Positions 43,690-56,807 are shown, numbered from the stretch's first letter. The stretch is DNA of 64,000 nucleotides from Cristatella mucedo (GCA_009760855.2 WPIO01000007.1:1999501-2063500), one strand, 5' to 3'. Program-made: numbers and translations. Notes: generated from the letters alone by a model not told the origin.

Positions 43690-43802
43690 GCCTCTCTTCG
43701 AGGCAACAGCTTTCCCTTTGCAGTAAATGTAAAGCGCCAAGAAAGAGATTAAGTTCTCTGAGGGCGCTTTATCAAGTACATTATTATTATTATTATTATT
43801 AA
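43690..43802 (+). mobile_element. LINE-A 3' tail upstream of ERK
   Basis: GTAAAGCGCCAAGAAAGAGA, the GGGCGC side of the hairpin and seven ATT units. Confidence 0.85.
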
Positions 43803-44012
43803 CGGTAGTTGCCACGCGGCGGCAAGTAATAAGCCGTTGCAGGCATAGCGATTGTGGCCTAGCGACGTTAATGCCAAGCCCATGTAGCGCATTTGCAACA
43901 TTTCGTGTCGAATGTGCAAGATAATGGCCAACGAATCTAAGCGGCCGTTAAAGGTGAACAACTTGATGCGTGGGCCAAACCAGGGTGGTATCGCATAAGA
44001 GCTGAATCGGTT

Positions 44013-44130
<118 letters not shown>

Positions 44131-44362
44131 AAATTGAACGATCGGGAAAATCCCCTGCGAAAAGTCTTCGATTTAGTGAACTTAAAACTAATTGCAGATC
44201 AATGATGTGCTGAACTCAAGCGAATTGCGAGAGAGTACTTACCCCTAGGGGGCTCCGGCGATAGTACTCAGCACTGAGTGATCTGGCTGAATTGTGGGGT
44301 ACGTTTACTGAGAGCGTCTTTCTCTGGGATTAGTGTGCGACATATAATCAAAGCAAAGATTA

Positions 44363-44634
44363 ATGAAAGTGTTTCCTCAACTAGAATCTGCCGATAACCT
44401 ACAATGTGGTGCTGTTTATAAAGAAAATGGAAAGAAGCAGGAACTTGCGTGCGCTACAGACGACAACGGCTACGAACTTGCAAATGTTAATCTGAAGATG
44501 TCAGTCGGCGATCCGGTGGCCGCACACAGGTACGGGTAACGATCGAAACTCCGTGCGATTATATCAAGAAACTCGACGTACGACTTGGGAAGCCAGTGTA
44601 TGATTTTAGACGCAAGCTTGAAGCTGACGGCTGA
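44363..44634 (+). pseudogene. Coding-like fragment with one frame break, unknown
   Basis: ATG at 44363 opens KVFPQLESADNLQCGAVYKE and NLKMSVGDPVAAHR up to a TAA at 44537. In the next frame, from 44530, RVTIETPCDYIKKLDVRLGK and PVYDFRRKLEADG follow to a TGA at 44632. Both halves have protein-like composition. I recognise no family. Confidence 0.25.
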
Positions 44635-44879
44635 GTCGCTGATATCCCCGGTACCTTAATGAGGACTGAAGTTGAGGTAAATAAAACCTAGAAGTGCTCG
44701 TTGTTTCTCTAGCTCCAGCGCCAGCTGATGCCGCTATGGAGCCTGCGCGACTGCAGCGACTTTAGCTACGAGATAGCCGCTGTCCGACAGCTGGTTGCAC
44801 TCTAACGAATAGTGCTGGACACCTTTGACTGTCGAATAGACTGTTCCGTGCTATGGATGTGGATTTGCTAGCTTAAGGT

Positions 44880-45310
44880 ACGCGGGCGCGATCGTTATTA
44901 CCGCCGCGTTCCAATGCTGTCTGCCACGCCTCCATGCTGTTGCACCTGCTCGTCGTCGCTAGCCGCAAAGCAAGGTTCAGCCATCGTCAGTTTATGCGCG
45001 GGCTCGGTCAGGTACCTGAGCACCGCTAGCTGCGCTTGTGGCCTCGGGACTTCAGTGCAGAGGCCGCTACTACGCGTTCGTAACGACACGCGTACAGGTT
45101 ATTTCTAGCTGTTGGTAATTTGTCTTACAGTTGAGCCAGCTTGTTCCCGCGAAGAATAGGACGCGGCGTCAGCAGCGTTGCACGACAATGCGGGTTTGGG
45201 TGTCTGCCGATCTCGTCGTTGTAAGCGCGGCCTCGCTGGTAAGCCCGGCCTACGGTCGGGCGAGCGAGGACTTCTTATCACCGACCTGCGCAGCCACGTG
45301 CTCCAATCTT
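44880..45310. promoter_or_regulatory. GC-rich patch upstream of ERK
   Basis: CpG-rich, with no recognisable coding exon on either strand. It could be a promoter or enhancer; nothing in it decides. Confidence 0.25.
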
Positions 45311-47039
45311 ACCTTCAGTGTCTTACTGTTCTGTACACTGTCCTAATCGAGGCGTTCGCTGAGCTGTCGCAGTATAAAGCTCGCTGTCTTCGTCTTCTGT
45401 CTCTTCCTACCGTAGAGTTTGTCATGCTACATGTGATTTTCGGCCGAATTCGGCATTAAGTGGCTTCCTTTGTTGCTTGTTTTTCTCGCTACTGTGTACG
45501 ATAGGTGTGCTTACATTCTGAGTGCATTGGTCTACCCCCCCCCCAAATTCATTGCTGCGAAAACTCGCCGGTCCGCAATGGCACGCGGGCACCACGGATT
45601 TTACATGGAAATATCACCTGCGAAAAAAATCAGGGAAAACTTCGACTATTCTTCGGAAGGCGGGCCTGCCTGTCAGCTGACGTAGCAGCCAGTGAGCCCG
45701 CCTTGCTGATTGCAATGCATAGAGCTAATAGTTAATGGAGCAAAATCTGTATAGAAGGAAAATTAAAACGTACTCCGAAATTATATTTATTGACTTTTTT
45801 TTAGAAAATGAACGTCAACCTTCATTTCCTTTAATTGATCAGCCAGCACCGCGTATGGGAGCAGCATTGAGTTCGAGTAGGGAACGCACACGTATTCTGA
45901 CCATTATTACTTTATATTAACAATATAGCAAGCCCCCCGTGAAGATTCAATTTATGCATATCCATCGCTTACCAAAGGCAGGCGCATGTAACCAATAAAA
46001 AGTAAAGCATGTTCAATTCCAACTATGAATACGTGTTGTTACAAACGGGACGTAGCTGCTGCTACGTCCGCACAGAATTCGGCCTCAAAATAGCACGTTG
46101 CGCTCTTAGCGGCACTCTCTCTCGGCCGACACGCGACGACTGCCGGTGAAGCCCTGAACCCGTGGATAACGACGCGTTGTACATGCAGCGCCAATGCAAG
46201 CAAGTATCCCGAAATAGCAGAACGGAACGCGGCCGTAATGACGAGCGCCCATAACTCGTAATAGCAAATCCGTATCCATAACGTAGACAAGTCCCTTTAA
46301 CAGCAACGGAGAGTTGCGGGCGTTCAACAGCGGCCAAGACGTACACTAATGGTTCCGTGGCCTACAGCTCGAATGACAAGGCCAGCTCCAGGAGCGAAAC
46401 TGGCAGCCCCTTACGGGCGCCTGCGCCTTATGCAGCCTTAGCCATGGGTCATCGCTTAATCGGTCCCTAGCCATTACAATTCAGATACCTCAAATAATGA
46501 AGATCAGTATCGATCTGGCTGATTTAGCACGCAGCCATTACAGCGTTGCAGCCACACATGCAAATTAGAAACTAATTTCCACCTTTGTGTCATGTGATGT
46601 GAGACTTATCATTGTTTTACCATCGAAATATGACTATTAATGTCACGCGAAGGAAACGTTAAGAGTGCTGTCAGTAGCGGGACGGACTCACTAACTAGCT
46701 TACTCTCAAACCCAGTTTATAGCAGGCTTTGATGGATACAATACAGATCAGCCTAAAGATTCTCCTCTGGAAAACTGGCCGTAGGTGGATGTACGACATA
46801 TACAGATACGTACGCATCCTCAGTCTGGCTCGCAGCTCAGTTTACTCGCTAGCATTAGCCTACCCATCCAAACTCCATGCTCGCCCAGTCTGCTCAAGCG
46901 ACCAAATTCTCCTCGGCGTCTAGTAATCTCGCCGATTCTCGCACTAAATCGAAATCTTTTGATGATAGACACCTGAACTCGCATGCATAAAAGAGTCTGG
47001 TGCTCGCTTCCGGCCACGGTCGCTAGCTGTAACTACTGT
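45311..47039. other. No feature seen
   Basis: Reading frames are short and overlap on both strands; none resembles a known protein. Confidence 0.5.
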
Positions 47040-47410
47040 ACATCCTTAAAGTCTCAGCTAAAGAGGCACGTGTTTCGCTCAGCTTCTCCTTCACCCCAAT
47101 AAACTTGTCTTCTGCAATTTTTTTTATTTCAGTCCAGCTTTGCGTAATTCAAGGAATGTTACAAGCCGTAGTTATTACTAACCGGTGACCATGAATTGTC
47201 TTAATGTTTACTTTAGCATTCTGGCTTAAGCCTGACGTTTTCTGTAACTTGATTTAACTTTCTTTAACTTTTCTTTTACTAGTTTTGCTCGATACCTTGT
47301 GCCACATTCCCCTGGGGTGCTGACTCTCATCCCGTGGGAAGTGGAGCACCTTGCTAAAGATTAAGTGCTCTTAGGGTGCTATACAAGCCACTTATAATTA
47401 TTGTATACGT
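47040..47410 (+). mobile_element. LINE 3' end of another L2/CR1 subfamily
   Basis: CTAAAGAGGCACGTGTTTCG (end of ORF2), a long 3' UTR and TAAGTGCTCTTAGGGTGCTA with a TTATAATTATTG tail. Confidence 0.55.
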
Positions 47411-47469
47411 ATATATCTGCATATGTATGGGTATGCACATTATAAGACCAATTATAACAGGTTTCCATG

Positions 47470-49570
47470 TATAATAATAATAATAATAATGCTCTTGATA
47501 AAAGCAACCTCAGAGAACTCAATTTCTCTGTCTAGGCACTTTACATTTGCTGCAAAGGGAAATGCAATTGAAGGGTGAGTAATATCATGCTTGATAAACA
47601 ACATGAACAACGTGGTTAGGGGTGACGTGCACAGGGTCAGCATGCAACTGTGGTTAGTGGCAGCATGCAGTGTCAGCACGCATAAGTACATGAAGGACGA
47701 ATCACAGGGACCCACTAAATACTGTCCTAAATAGGTGTGTTCTTAAGTTCTTTTTCAATGTGGTCAATTCAGAGGATGTTGTTCTGACGCAAGTCGGGAG
47801 TGAGTTCCAGGCTTTGGGAGCATACGAACTAAATGCACGGTTTCCAAAGGATTTAAGGTTTGTAGGAGGTAATTGTAGACTGTTGGATTCCGAAAAGCGG
47901 GTGGTACGATGCTTGGCTTGGTGAGGGAGTAAATCTGAGAGATAGGCTGGAGCCAAAAAATGAAGTGACCTAAAAGTGAGAGACAAAACCTTGAAATCGA
48001 TCCGTTACTTGACTGGTAGCCAGTGCAGGTCGGCGAGAAGTGGTGTGATGTGGCAACTGCGAAGCTCACGACAGACAAGCTTAGCTGCAGAGTTTTGCAT
48101 CGGCTGTAATTGCCTGATTACACATGCCGGTAGGCCAGCAAGCAGTGAGTTACAGAAGTCAAGACGGGATATCACAAATGCATGGACCAACTTAGATCTG
48201 GTATCCTTATCTAAACAAGCCCTAATTTTAGCAATGTTATGTAGCTGAAAGTAGGCAGACTTGATTGTGGAGCTGATGTGGTCGTCTAATGGAAGGTCAC
48301 TTTAGAATATGACACCTAGATTTCGAGCTGATTCTACAGAGATATGCTGGCAGAGCCAATTTTGAGCGTCAGCCTTTCCAATTTCTGAATCACATTGAGT
48401 TTGCCCATAACTAGTAAGTTAGCTTTATCATCGTTTAGTTTCAGAAAATTTGCTTCCATCTATGAGCGGATGTCATCAATACTTGTAGCAAGGGAATTGA
48501 GAGAATTCGACGTGCAGGAGGGGTGGGAGGGATCAAAGCAAAGGTACAACTGAGTATCATCCCGTATAGAAGTGAAAGCCTAGATTGTGCTTGGCAATCA
48601 CATCAGCAAAAAAGAGAGTATAAATCGTGAAAAGAACCGGGCCTAGCACGGAGTTCTGAGGTACCCCATATTTCAGAGGCTTCTCGGACGATCTTAGTCC
48701 ATTCACGTCAATACTCTGGAGTCTCCCACTGAGATAAGACCCGAACCATTGCAGAGCAGTGCCAGTGATGCCTAGGCGAGATGAGAGGCGCTCTAGAAGA
48801 ACTTGGTGATCGATATTTTCAAAAGCTGCCGAAAGATCGAGCAAAACAAGCAAAGATACTCTACCCGTGTCTGCATTCCTAAGTAGGTCGTTGTACACCC
48901 TAAGTGATGCTGATTCTGTGGAGTGATTAGTTCTAAAGACAGACTGGAACTTACAAGCAAGGTTTGAAGTTTCAATGTATGAGTTTAGCTGGTCCACCAC
49001 GACCCGTTCTAGTGTCTTCAATAGGAATTGTAGCAGGGAGACTGGACAGTAGTTGCTCCTCAAGTTCTCTTGGTCGAGGGTAGCTTTCTTGAGAAGTGGC
49101 CTGATTACAGCTTTTTTGAAAGGTGCTGGGACATGACCTGAGGCTAATGACATATTCATTATGTTAGTTATTCATGGCAGGAGCAGATCAATGCAACTTA
49201 GGAGCAGGGCAGTGGGAATAGGGTCCAAAGGACTTGTTGTCTTCTTTGATTGGGATATGAACTTCAGGACGAGATCACCAGTGACCTGCTTAAATGAAGA
49301 CATTGAGGTGCATCTAGGAATCGAGGGACAGCATTTTAGGGGGGATGTTTACATCGCAGGGATGGACTCCCTGATCTTGTTTATCTTCTGGACCAAGAAT
49401 CGAGAGAAGCGATCGGCTAGATCATCACAAGACTCATCAGGTAAAGAGCTAATCTGGGAGCGGTTGAAGGAGATGGTTGATCGTCGACATCAGCATTTTT
49501 GGATTGTGCATCTCTGATTCAACAATGTTTTTATAGATGCCAGACTTGGCCTTTGCTAGGATCAATTGGT
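47470..49570 (-). mobile_element. LINE-A copy, longest in the window, with reverse transcriptase domain, 5' truncated
   Basis: From the 5' side it encodes the linker ([20 protein letters not shown]), the RT domain at 49159-48557 ([60 protein letters not shown]), the thumb and C-terminal block (HWLPVK, LAPAYLSDLLPHQAKHRTTR), a 3' UTR and an ATT tail at 47473-47490. One extra G splits the catalytic Y-x-D-D near 48561. Confidence 0.93.
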
Positions 49571-49626
49571 ACGATAATATCAATACTTACAGTAGCCCTC
49601 ATATCCCTCCATTCCTTAAGCACGTG

Positions 49627-49669
49627 TATATATATATATATATGTATATATACAGATATATATATACAA

Positions 49670-49712
<43 letters not shown>
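49627..49712. repeat. AT-rich microsatellite
   Basis: TA blocks with GTATATATA and AAATATAAATA interruptions, at the 5' end of the LINE-A copy. Confidence 0.9.
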
Positions 49713-49713
<1 letters not shown>

Positions 49714-49869
49714 TCATCTGTGAGTGTGTGCTCGTACGTAAACCATCTACAACTCCACTCGGCCATGAGGGCTTAATGTCTGCTTGGGTGAACATAATTT
49801 TGCATCATGTGCCAAGTGAAATCACGTTTTTACAGACATTGTTATGCAACAGCGTATATAATTTATTGT

Positions 49870-51180
49870 AAAGTATCTCCGTGTGTAACTCCACAAAGCC
49901 ATTAAGACTATGTCGGTGTTACGCAGGAGAGTTTTGAATAGGGCACTCACAGCCGTAGCGGCTTTCTGTACGAATTCTGTAGCCAATAGACATCGTCGTA
50001 CGAAACAAAGAGACAGTGGGAAGCATAGCAGAGTCAGGAGAGCAGTTGAGGTAGCGAGTAGCGTGAAAGTAGCAGCTCAGGACCGCTGAGAAGGATGAGC
50101 CATAGTCGGCAGCAGGAGAATAGTTGTCATTGCGTAAGAATTGTGGAGGCGAGTTCCATAGTCTAGGACCTGGAGAGCTAAAGCTTCTGTCGCCAACGGT
50201 CTTTAAGCCCCAACTGTCTTTAAGCGGGAAATGGAACAGCTAATTTATTATCCACACAGGGCAGAAGGACAGACCCGAGGGCACGAAGAGGCTGAACCTG
50301 GTGCAGCAGTTCAGCTAGATATATAGGAGCCAAGCCATGACGAGCCAAGTGGATCAGCATAAGAACTTTACTCTGTGTCTGTTGATCGACCGGCAGCCAT
50401 CCTAGCTCTTTTAGCAAAGGAGACACGTGCTCAAACCTTAGGACTTGAAAAATACCCTTGCGGCCATATTCATAGCCAGCTGGAGTGGCCTAGTTGCTTT
50501 CTTTGGTGGCCCAGCCAAACGTGAATTACAATAATCAAGCTGAGACAGAATTAAGGAGCTTGTTACACTTTTTGCAAGCCACTGTGGAAGACAGCTTCTA
50601 ATCTCAGATAGGGATCGGACGTGATGGCTAGCTGTAGAAACAGTCTGGTGAATGAAGCTTTTAAAATTGAGGCAGCTGTTGAAAATGACACCTAAATTTC
50701 GAGCACGTGATGATGGTCGCACTACAGTATCACCTATTAGAAGAGCAAAGCCTTTTAATCCAGCCACACGCTTCGGGTGTCCTAGGATGCAGCAGTTCGG
50801 TTTTGTCGTTATTTAGTTTCAAGAAGTTTTTCGACATCCAGGATCGAATGTCGGCAAGGCAAGCATCCAGTTTATCAGTTGCTGCAGCAGATTCCAACGG
50901 TTTGAAGGACAAATAAAGCTGAGTATCGTCAGCATAAAAGTGACGTCCTATTCCATGCTCCTTAATCACTTTTCCCTGAGGTTGAGTATAAATGGAGAAC
51001 AGCAAGTGTCGAGGATGGACCTTGAGGGACTCCATGGTTGTCTCGTCTCGTGTGTGAGACCTGACCCCCATACGACACGGATTGAACACGACCAGACAAG
51101 TACGAATTAAACCATGCCAGTGCCTCGTCCGCCAGACCGATCGTTGTTCTCATATAGCTCATAGACGAATTCAAGGTCTT
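49870..51180 (-). mobile_element. LINE-B copy with reverse transcriptase, broken
   Basis: Frames in order: ALAWFNSYLSGRVQSV, HFYADDTQLYLSFKPLESAA with an intact FYADD, FLKLNNDKTE, LSQLDYCNSRLAG, LVPKWLA-like block ending HLARHGLAPIYLAELLHQVQ, then the 3' UTR hairpin half CTTTGTGGAGTTACAC. At least three frame breaks. Confidence 0.9.
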
Positions 51181-51989
51181 GTCCTGACTTTTCCCTTGCT
51201 TACCTTATCTAGCTTATTAATCTAATTACCAAGTTTATCTACGGATTGAACCAGGATTTTGCTGACGGCTAAACCTCAATCTTAAGGGGAGTGACGCAAT
51301 GTCAACAACTTGGCCGCTAAATCTTATTAGAAAAGCTCCTAAGCTTTAAAAAAATAATTTTAAATTTTTTGTTATTTTAGGTGGTAATTTTACCTATTAC
51401 TTTTACTCCTATCCACTTTTTCAAAGCGTTTAGCTCCGTGCAGATGGCGTGCAAAACGGAAGCCTCATAAAATATAAAAATATGGTAATCCTGGTTTCAA
51501 ACCAAGATACAAGAAAGTGCCGAGCTTCGCCGATCGCAGACAGCTTTAAACCAGAATAAAAAGTATTAGTCATTTACAAGCTCTCTAAATATAGTTTTGA
51601 TCCCCTAAAAAGCGGTATACCAACTGAAAAACCGAAAGTGGTGACCCAAGGATGCACACCTCTAGGAGCATTTCCGGCTCTATCTTACAAGAAAAGTAGT
51701 TACCCGTCTAGAGTAATACCCTTAATACGATTAATTGTCGTCGGTCGTTTTATAAATTCTTATAAAGAAGTTTCACAACTCTCTGAAAGAGTATCAAAAA
51801 TCAAAGTTAACGATCAGCAAAGTATCAGGATTAGGCAATAACGCAAAATTGTACAAAAGTCAGGGCCACCGGTCCGTAGGGTCAAGTTCACTAGGGGCTG
51901 GAAAAGCTGGGAGGTATAGGCTGGATTGTTTAGCTGTAATTTAAATTAGTCAAAGCCAGCGCAGCAGGCGGTGACTAAAGTCGAAAGCC
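51181..51989. other. No feature seen
   Basis: AT-rich sequence with no repeat family match among those found here. Confidence 0.5.
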
Positions 51990-52085
51990 AGCTCCAGACG
52001 AATGCATACTAACTGGAGGCCCATTCATCATAATATTTCAATTGAGTTCGAGTAACGGCGAGACGACTGGAAGCCGAGAGGAGGA

Positions 52086-52121
52086 TCCTCCAGTCACGTG
52101 CGATCGCACGTGACTGGAGGA
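52086..52121. repeat. 36-bp perfect palindrome
   Basis: Both arms are TCCTCCAGTCACGTGCGA and its exact reverse complement, with no loop. It contains CACGTG twice and GCGATCGC at the centre. Confidence 0.97.
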
Positions 52122-52179
52122 GCGAAGTCAGACAAGTCGGCTGATATAAGCCAGTACAGCGAAATCGAGGCAGAGACAG

Positions 52180-52181
52180 AC

Positions 52182-52278
<97 letters not shown>

Positions 52279-52310
52279 AGTGACAAGAGAGAGAGAGAGA
52301 GAGGGAGAAA
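52180..52310. repeat. GA microsatellite inside a LINE-A fragment
   Basis: GA array with one GGGGAGTGACAA interruption at 52275. Confidence 0.95.
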
Positions 52311-53110
52311 AGTCGATGCGATGCTTGGTAGGAAGCCAGTGAAGCACTGTCGCAATTCGTGTTCGGTGTAAGCGGTACCGTTGATGAAAGACCAAACAAG
52401 CTCCTGAGTTTCTTGGGTAAAACAAGGACTTCTGAATAAAGGGAATCGCAGCAATTCATATCGGACGCCCCCAAACGCGTTGACTATTGACACTTCGGCT
52501 ATTGTATTCTGGTCCAAGCAAGCCCTGATTTTTGCCGAGATTACGAGCAGACGCCGTTCGATTGATGCTAGCTGAACCAATCTTTAAGATGAGGCTGTCC
52601 AACTTAAGGTGACACTAGGCTTGCCCATAACTATTAGGTTGGTCTACTCATCGTTAAAACTTCAGCAAGTTAGTGAACATCCGCGTGCAAACTTCTTCAG
52701 CGCTCGCTGCAAGGAAATTAAGTAAGCCGGTTTCAGAACATGGCTGAGAGGGGGTCCAAGAAGAAGTAGATAGAGCTGAGTGTCATTGGCGTAGAAATTA
52801 AACCCAAGATTGTGTTAGTGATGGCATCTGCCAATGGACGAATGTAGAATATTAAAAAGAAGGGTATCTAAAATCAAAACCCTAAGTACTTTAGACTTTA
52901 AGAGCTCCCCGGATAACCGACGGCCGTTAAAACTAAGCTCCGATCTCTTATATGTAGGTCCTAGCCAATTTTATCACTGTGCCACTGAAACGTTAGAATG
53001 TCAGGAGGCATTCAAGAAGAATCTGGTGGTCAATAGTAATAAAAATAATAATAAACTTGCATAGCACCTCCAGAGAACTAAATATTTTTCTACTCAGCTT
53101 ACATGTACTG

Positions 53111-53908
53111 CCAGTGAAGGATGTCAATGGTTAGTCATAATATGCACAGCCTTAGAACGCATAAGTGCGCAGTGGGCAATTCACCCGGCCGCTGCAAATA
53201 CTGTGGTGAGCGGGTGAGTTATTTTGGATATTTAGCTATTTCGTAGTCGGAAGCCATGATCTTGAGCATTGCGGGACAGACGTACGGGCGTGCGGGTGGA
53301 CGGACTCTGCTTTTAACATGGTTCGATCAGTTCATATCCATCCTTTCCAGCCGGTTGAAGTGAGTAGGGAAAGCTTTGGTTGTCTTAGTGCGCAATAAAA
53401 GTGCCATTGGAATTCCGATCTTATTTACGAATCGGCGCCAAGAGAGTGAGCAGAGAATAACCATCAGCAGCCAAAGGCAGTTTCTTAACCGTTGACCCGC
53501 AAGCTAGCAGCATCCATAGTCACCGGACAATCTGCTAGCGGAAGGAAAGACCTGCAAATGTTTTGATCGGACGTACACAAGATTATAAATGGCTGACGCT
53601 ACTGCGGCGACTCAAGCAAGTCACGGAGGACTTCAGTAAATTATGCCACATCTCCTTCAGCTAAGTGGACCGGTGGCTAAATGTCTTAATTTACGCCGGT
53701 CCGGCTGTCATGTGTAGGATTTTCTAAATGTGGGACTGGCCGTGGGATCCTTGTGGCGTTTTGGCTATCTGGCAAAGCCGTGTTTCAGTAGTCGAGTAGT
53801 AGTCGGTTCGAACCGGGAGCCAAGCGAGACTCTCTGTGCTAGTCACTGCGGCAAAAGGCTACCAGTTCTTGAGAGGCAGAAAGAGAATGAGAAGGGAAGG
53901 GAGAAAAC

Positions 53909-53984
<76 letters not shown>

Positions 53985-55599
53985 AATAGGAAGAGCGATG
54001 ACGACGATTGGCCCTGCGAGCAATGGCAGCACCCGGGTTTCAGACACCAGTCAGCGATCTCAGCCTACTATCGTCGAGCGACGTGAAGTTCAAAGTCCCC
54101 GGGTCCTGTTACCCGTTTAGCGATTCGTGTTGGTTTGAGCTTCGTTTTCTCCGCTTTCATAGTCGGATTTTCATGCAGCATATTCAAAAAATTGGTTCGC
54201 GAACGAGAGATCAACGAAGAAGATACTCGCCCAGGGTGATTTAACGCGGTCATATTGTATGAATTGAGGTTATCGTATTCAATCTGCTCGACAGGACAGC
54301 GTCTTATCAAGAACCGATTGTCAGACGCTAAGCGATAACTGGGGCTGTCTGAGCTTAGTCAATCCGAGCAAATGTGAAGAAAAGATCTATTTAGGCGTTT
54401 TGCAATAAGCCGGCTCAGAACTATTCTGCTGCTGCCAATGCGCTGCTGGACCGCTCTGCTGCCGATGCCCCCTTACTTGCAGGCGTTCTCCGAGCACACC
54501 GGCTCGGTTGCTAGCGCTCGTCTGTCCATTGGCTCAACCATTTCGACGCCGGAGACATGGAAAGGGGGCTTTTAATCAGCCGCCATTTCTCAAGTCGCGT
54601 AGCTGCGTCAGCGAAGCACGGCTGTAGACAGCCAAAAGTATCATTTTCGGAGACGACGACAACACGATCGGGCGTCCGAAGAATTGAGCTCAGCTGCTTA
54701 GAGCGACCACCTAGTGCAATCTTCAGTTGTCCTGACCAGCACGGCGATATTTACCAGGTGCACCTAGTAAATCCGAGTGTATTTAGAAAATCGCAGTCAA
54801 TGCAGGTACGTATGTCAATTCTTGGTAAAACTGGCTGTTTTATAGCCATCAACTCTCTCCAATCATTCAGTAATTACTCAACGCCTACTTTGCACAGCGA
54901 ACTGTCTTATGGACACAAATTTCCTGCGACCCGTGCCAGTACCGCATTCCACCGTCCGGGGCGGCGAAGTCCCAGCAGTGGATTGCGGTCGATTGCACGA
55001 TAATGTGCGCGATAAATGGCGAGAAATTTTGTGATGACATTTGAAAGAAAGTATAGTTTAATGTTCCGTCCAAAGTGGATGTCCGCACAGCTGCTTTCCT
55101 GAGAATTTGCGGCGGATTCAAGTGGCGTATGGTCGATTGTGGTCAGTGCCTTTGCTGCCCATTTTCGAGAGAACGTGCGAGCACAATAACATGAAATTCG
55201 GTGGGTACATTATAACGACCGTGAATTATAATATTCACTCGAAATTTGAGCTTCGTGACACTGGCTTCCGGTCGACTTTTGATTATTTAGAGCGGATAGC
55301 GCGATAATTCGTTGCATTCTCCTCGGGTACCGACCCCGAACGGCTTAACCACTGACGACCGGTATCCGGAGGTTAGGGGGAAACGGGTGACGTCGATGTG
55401 CCACCCAGGTTTGGCTTAAGGTAAGCTGCTAAACGACCACTGTCGTTTAGCTTAAAGCGCCGGGGTAGTTTGGCTGCAGGCCGACTCAAAGCTGCGGCAG
55501 ATTAACCCACTTTTGGTTTGGGCGAGGCACATTAACCTACTTAGATGGGCTGTTTCTTAGAAGTAGGGGGCTGGGCTGTTTCTGTGAAGTAGGGGCGGG
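53111..55599. other. No gene recognised
   Basis: Contains a GA array at 53.9 kb, an unexplained repeat unit at 55.21-55.31 kb and a 148-codon frame at 54557-55003 with no recognisable family. Confidence 0.45.
53905..53985. repeat. GA microsatellite
   Basis: GA units with one AAAG interruption. Confidence 0.95.
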
Positions 55600-56434
55600 G
55601 CGAGCGGACCCAGATAAGAAGCTACAAAGTAGACGCCGGAGAAGAGAGCGGTCGCGCGCCGCCGGTGCGCTGCGAGCGTCCGGAGAGCGAACGTACGTTT
55701 GCTGAAGCTCGCTATGGTGTTTGAGTTGTCGCTGAGATTAAACTACGACCTGGATAGAGATTGCATTTTTTCTTAGAGCGCAATACGAACGAAGCGTTGC
55801 TCTTTTAGCGAGGGCCGCACCGCCGCGCCTCGGCGCGTCCGCCGTATGGCGCCGCGACGTCGACCGCGTCTACGACGCCTTTGTCAACGACTAGGTCCGG
55901 CTTGAGGGACGCACCGTTTAGCCGTGCTAGCCGGCGAGCGCAGCACACAATCAAGAGGCTCTCCCAGCGAGTTGCCCGGAAGGGCCTCGACGAGTCGAGC
56001 ACGCGGCGGCGCGAACGGGGAGTTCGCTGACGCGTAGCGTGGCGAGACGCGCGAGCACAGTGCGGCACAAGTGCAACCGACTGTTTGGCTCGGCGTCGCC
56101 CGGTGGAGGCTGTCGAACGCAGTGAATGGTAGGAGGAAAGTTCGCCGCAGAGCGTCGCCCTGCGGCGACAAGGTACGACTCTCGGGGCAGGCCCACGCGT
56201 CCCCGGCGGCGGCGGAAGCGCCGGCGCGCTCTAGCTCAGCTGCACGCGCAGCAGGCAGCCCGAGGCCTTCGAGCAGGACTTCGCGATATGGATAGCGGGG
56301 CCGCCGACTCGCTCTCCTCCGGCGGCCCCGCGGCGAGAGATTCTCGCGCGATGACGGAAAGCCAGCGCCGCGCGCGACCGAAGCCGCTGCCTACTGACGC
56401 CGGGCATCTAGAGGACCTCCGCATGCTTAACATC
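55600..56434. promoter_or_regulatory. CpG-rich patch, possible promoter of an unseen gene
   Basis: The stretch is dense in CG. On the plus strand it has a donor-like ACAAG-gtacga at 56172 and a frame from ATG 56288 (MDSGAADSLSSGGPAARDSR) that runs into a LINE tail. I cannot attach it to a gene. Confidence 0.35.
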
Positions 56435-56515
56435 TACCCAAATGTAAAGTGCCTAGAAAGAGATTGAGTTCTCTGAGGGCGCTCGATCAAGTGTGTTGTT
56501 ACTATCATTATCCTA
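56435..56515 (+). mobile_element. LINE-A 3' tail, next to the 56-kb GC-rich patch
   Basis: AAATGTAAAGTGCCTAGAAA, the complete hairpin and a short degenerate tail. Confidence 0.8.
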
Positions 56516-56807
56516 GCCCAACGGTCCTTAAACAACTCCGGCACATAGACAAAGGTCACTCAAGACGAGGTCCGGATTTTTCGCGAACGTGGTTAAGAGA
56601 AGCATTACGAAATAGCGGCTACTTTCGCGTTGGAAACTCAAGTGTCGTCGTGAATGCAGTGTGTGTAAACGCTTACATCTCGGTGTCCTCGTGAGTGTCC
56701 AAATAGCGCTGGCTATATCAGGTTGAGGCAATGGAGACTACCCTAACTTGCTTGACTCGTCGACTGTCAAAGTCGCGCTCGTAGCGCTGCCTTCCCTACG
56801 CCGCGCT

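Larger units (their letters stand above)
51990..53110 (-). mobile_element. LINE-A fragment interrupted by a GA/CT array and a palindrome
   Basis: ISAKIRACLDQNTIAEV and HWLPTKHRIDF match LINE-A ORF2 around a CT array at 52183-52310. Further blocks up to about 53.0 kb match the element at 48.3-48.8 kb, and a separate 3' tail (AGTTCTCTGGAGGTGCTATG) lies at 53045-53110. Confidence 0.7.

Noticed and set aside
54557-55003. 148-codon plus-strand frame
   Set aside because: No family recognised and only weak splice signals (a gtacgt after SQSMQ). I do not claim a gene.
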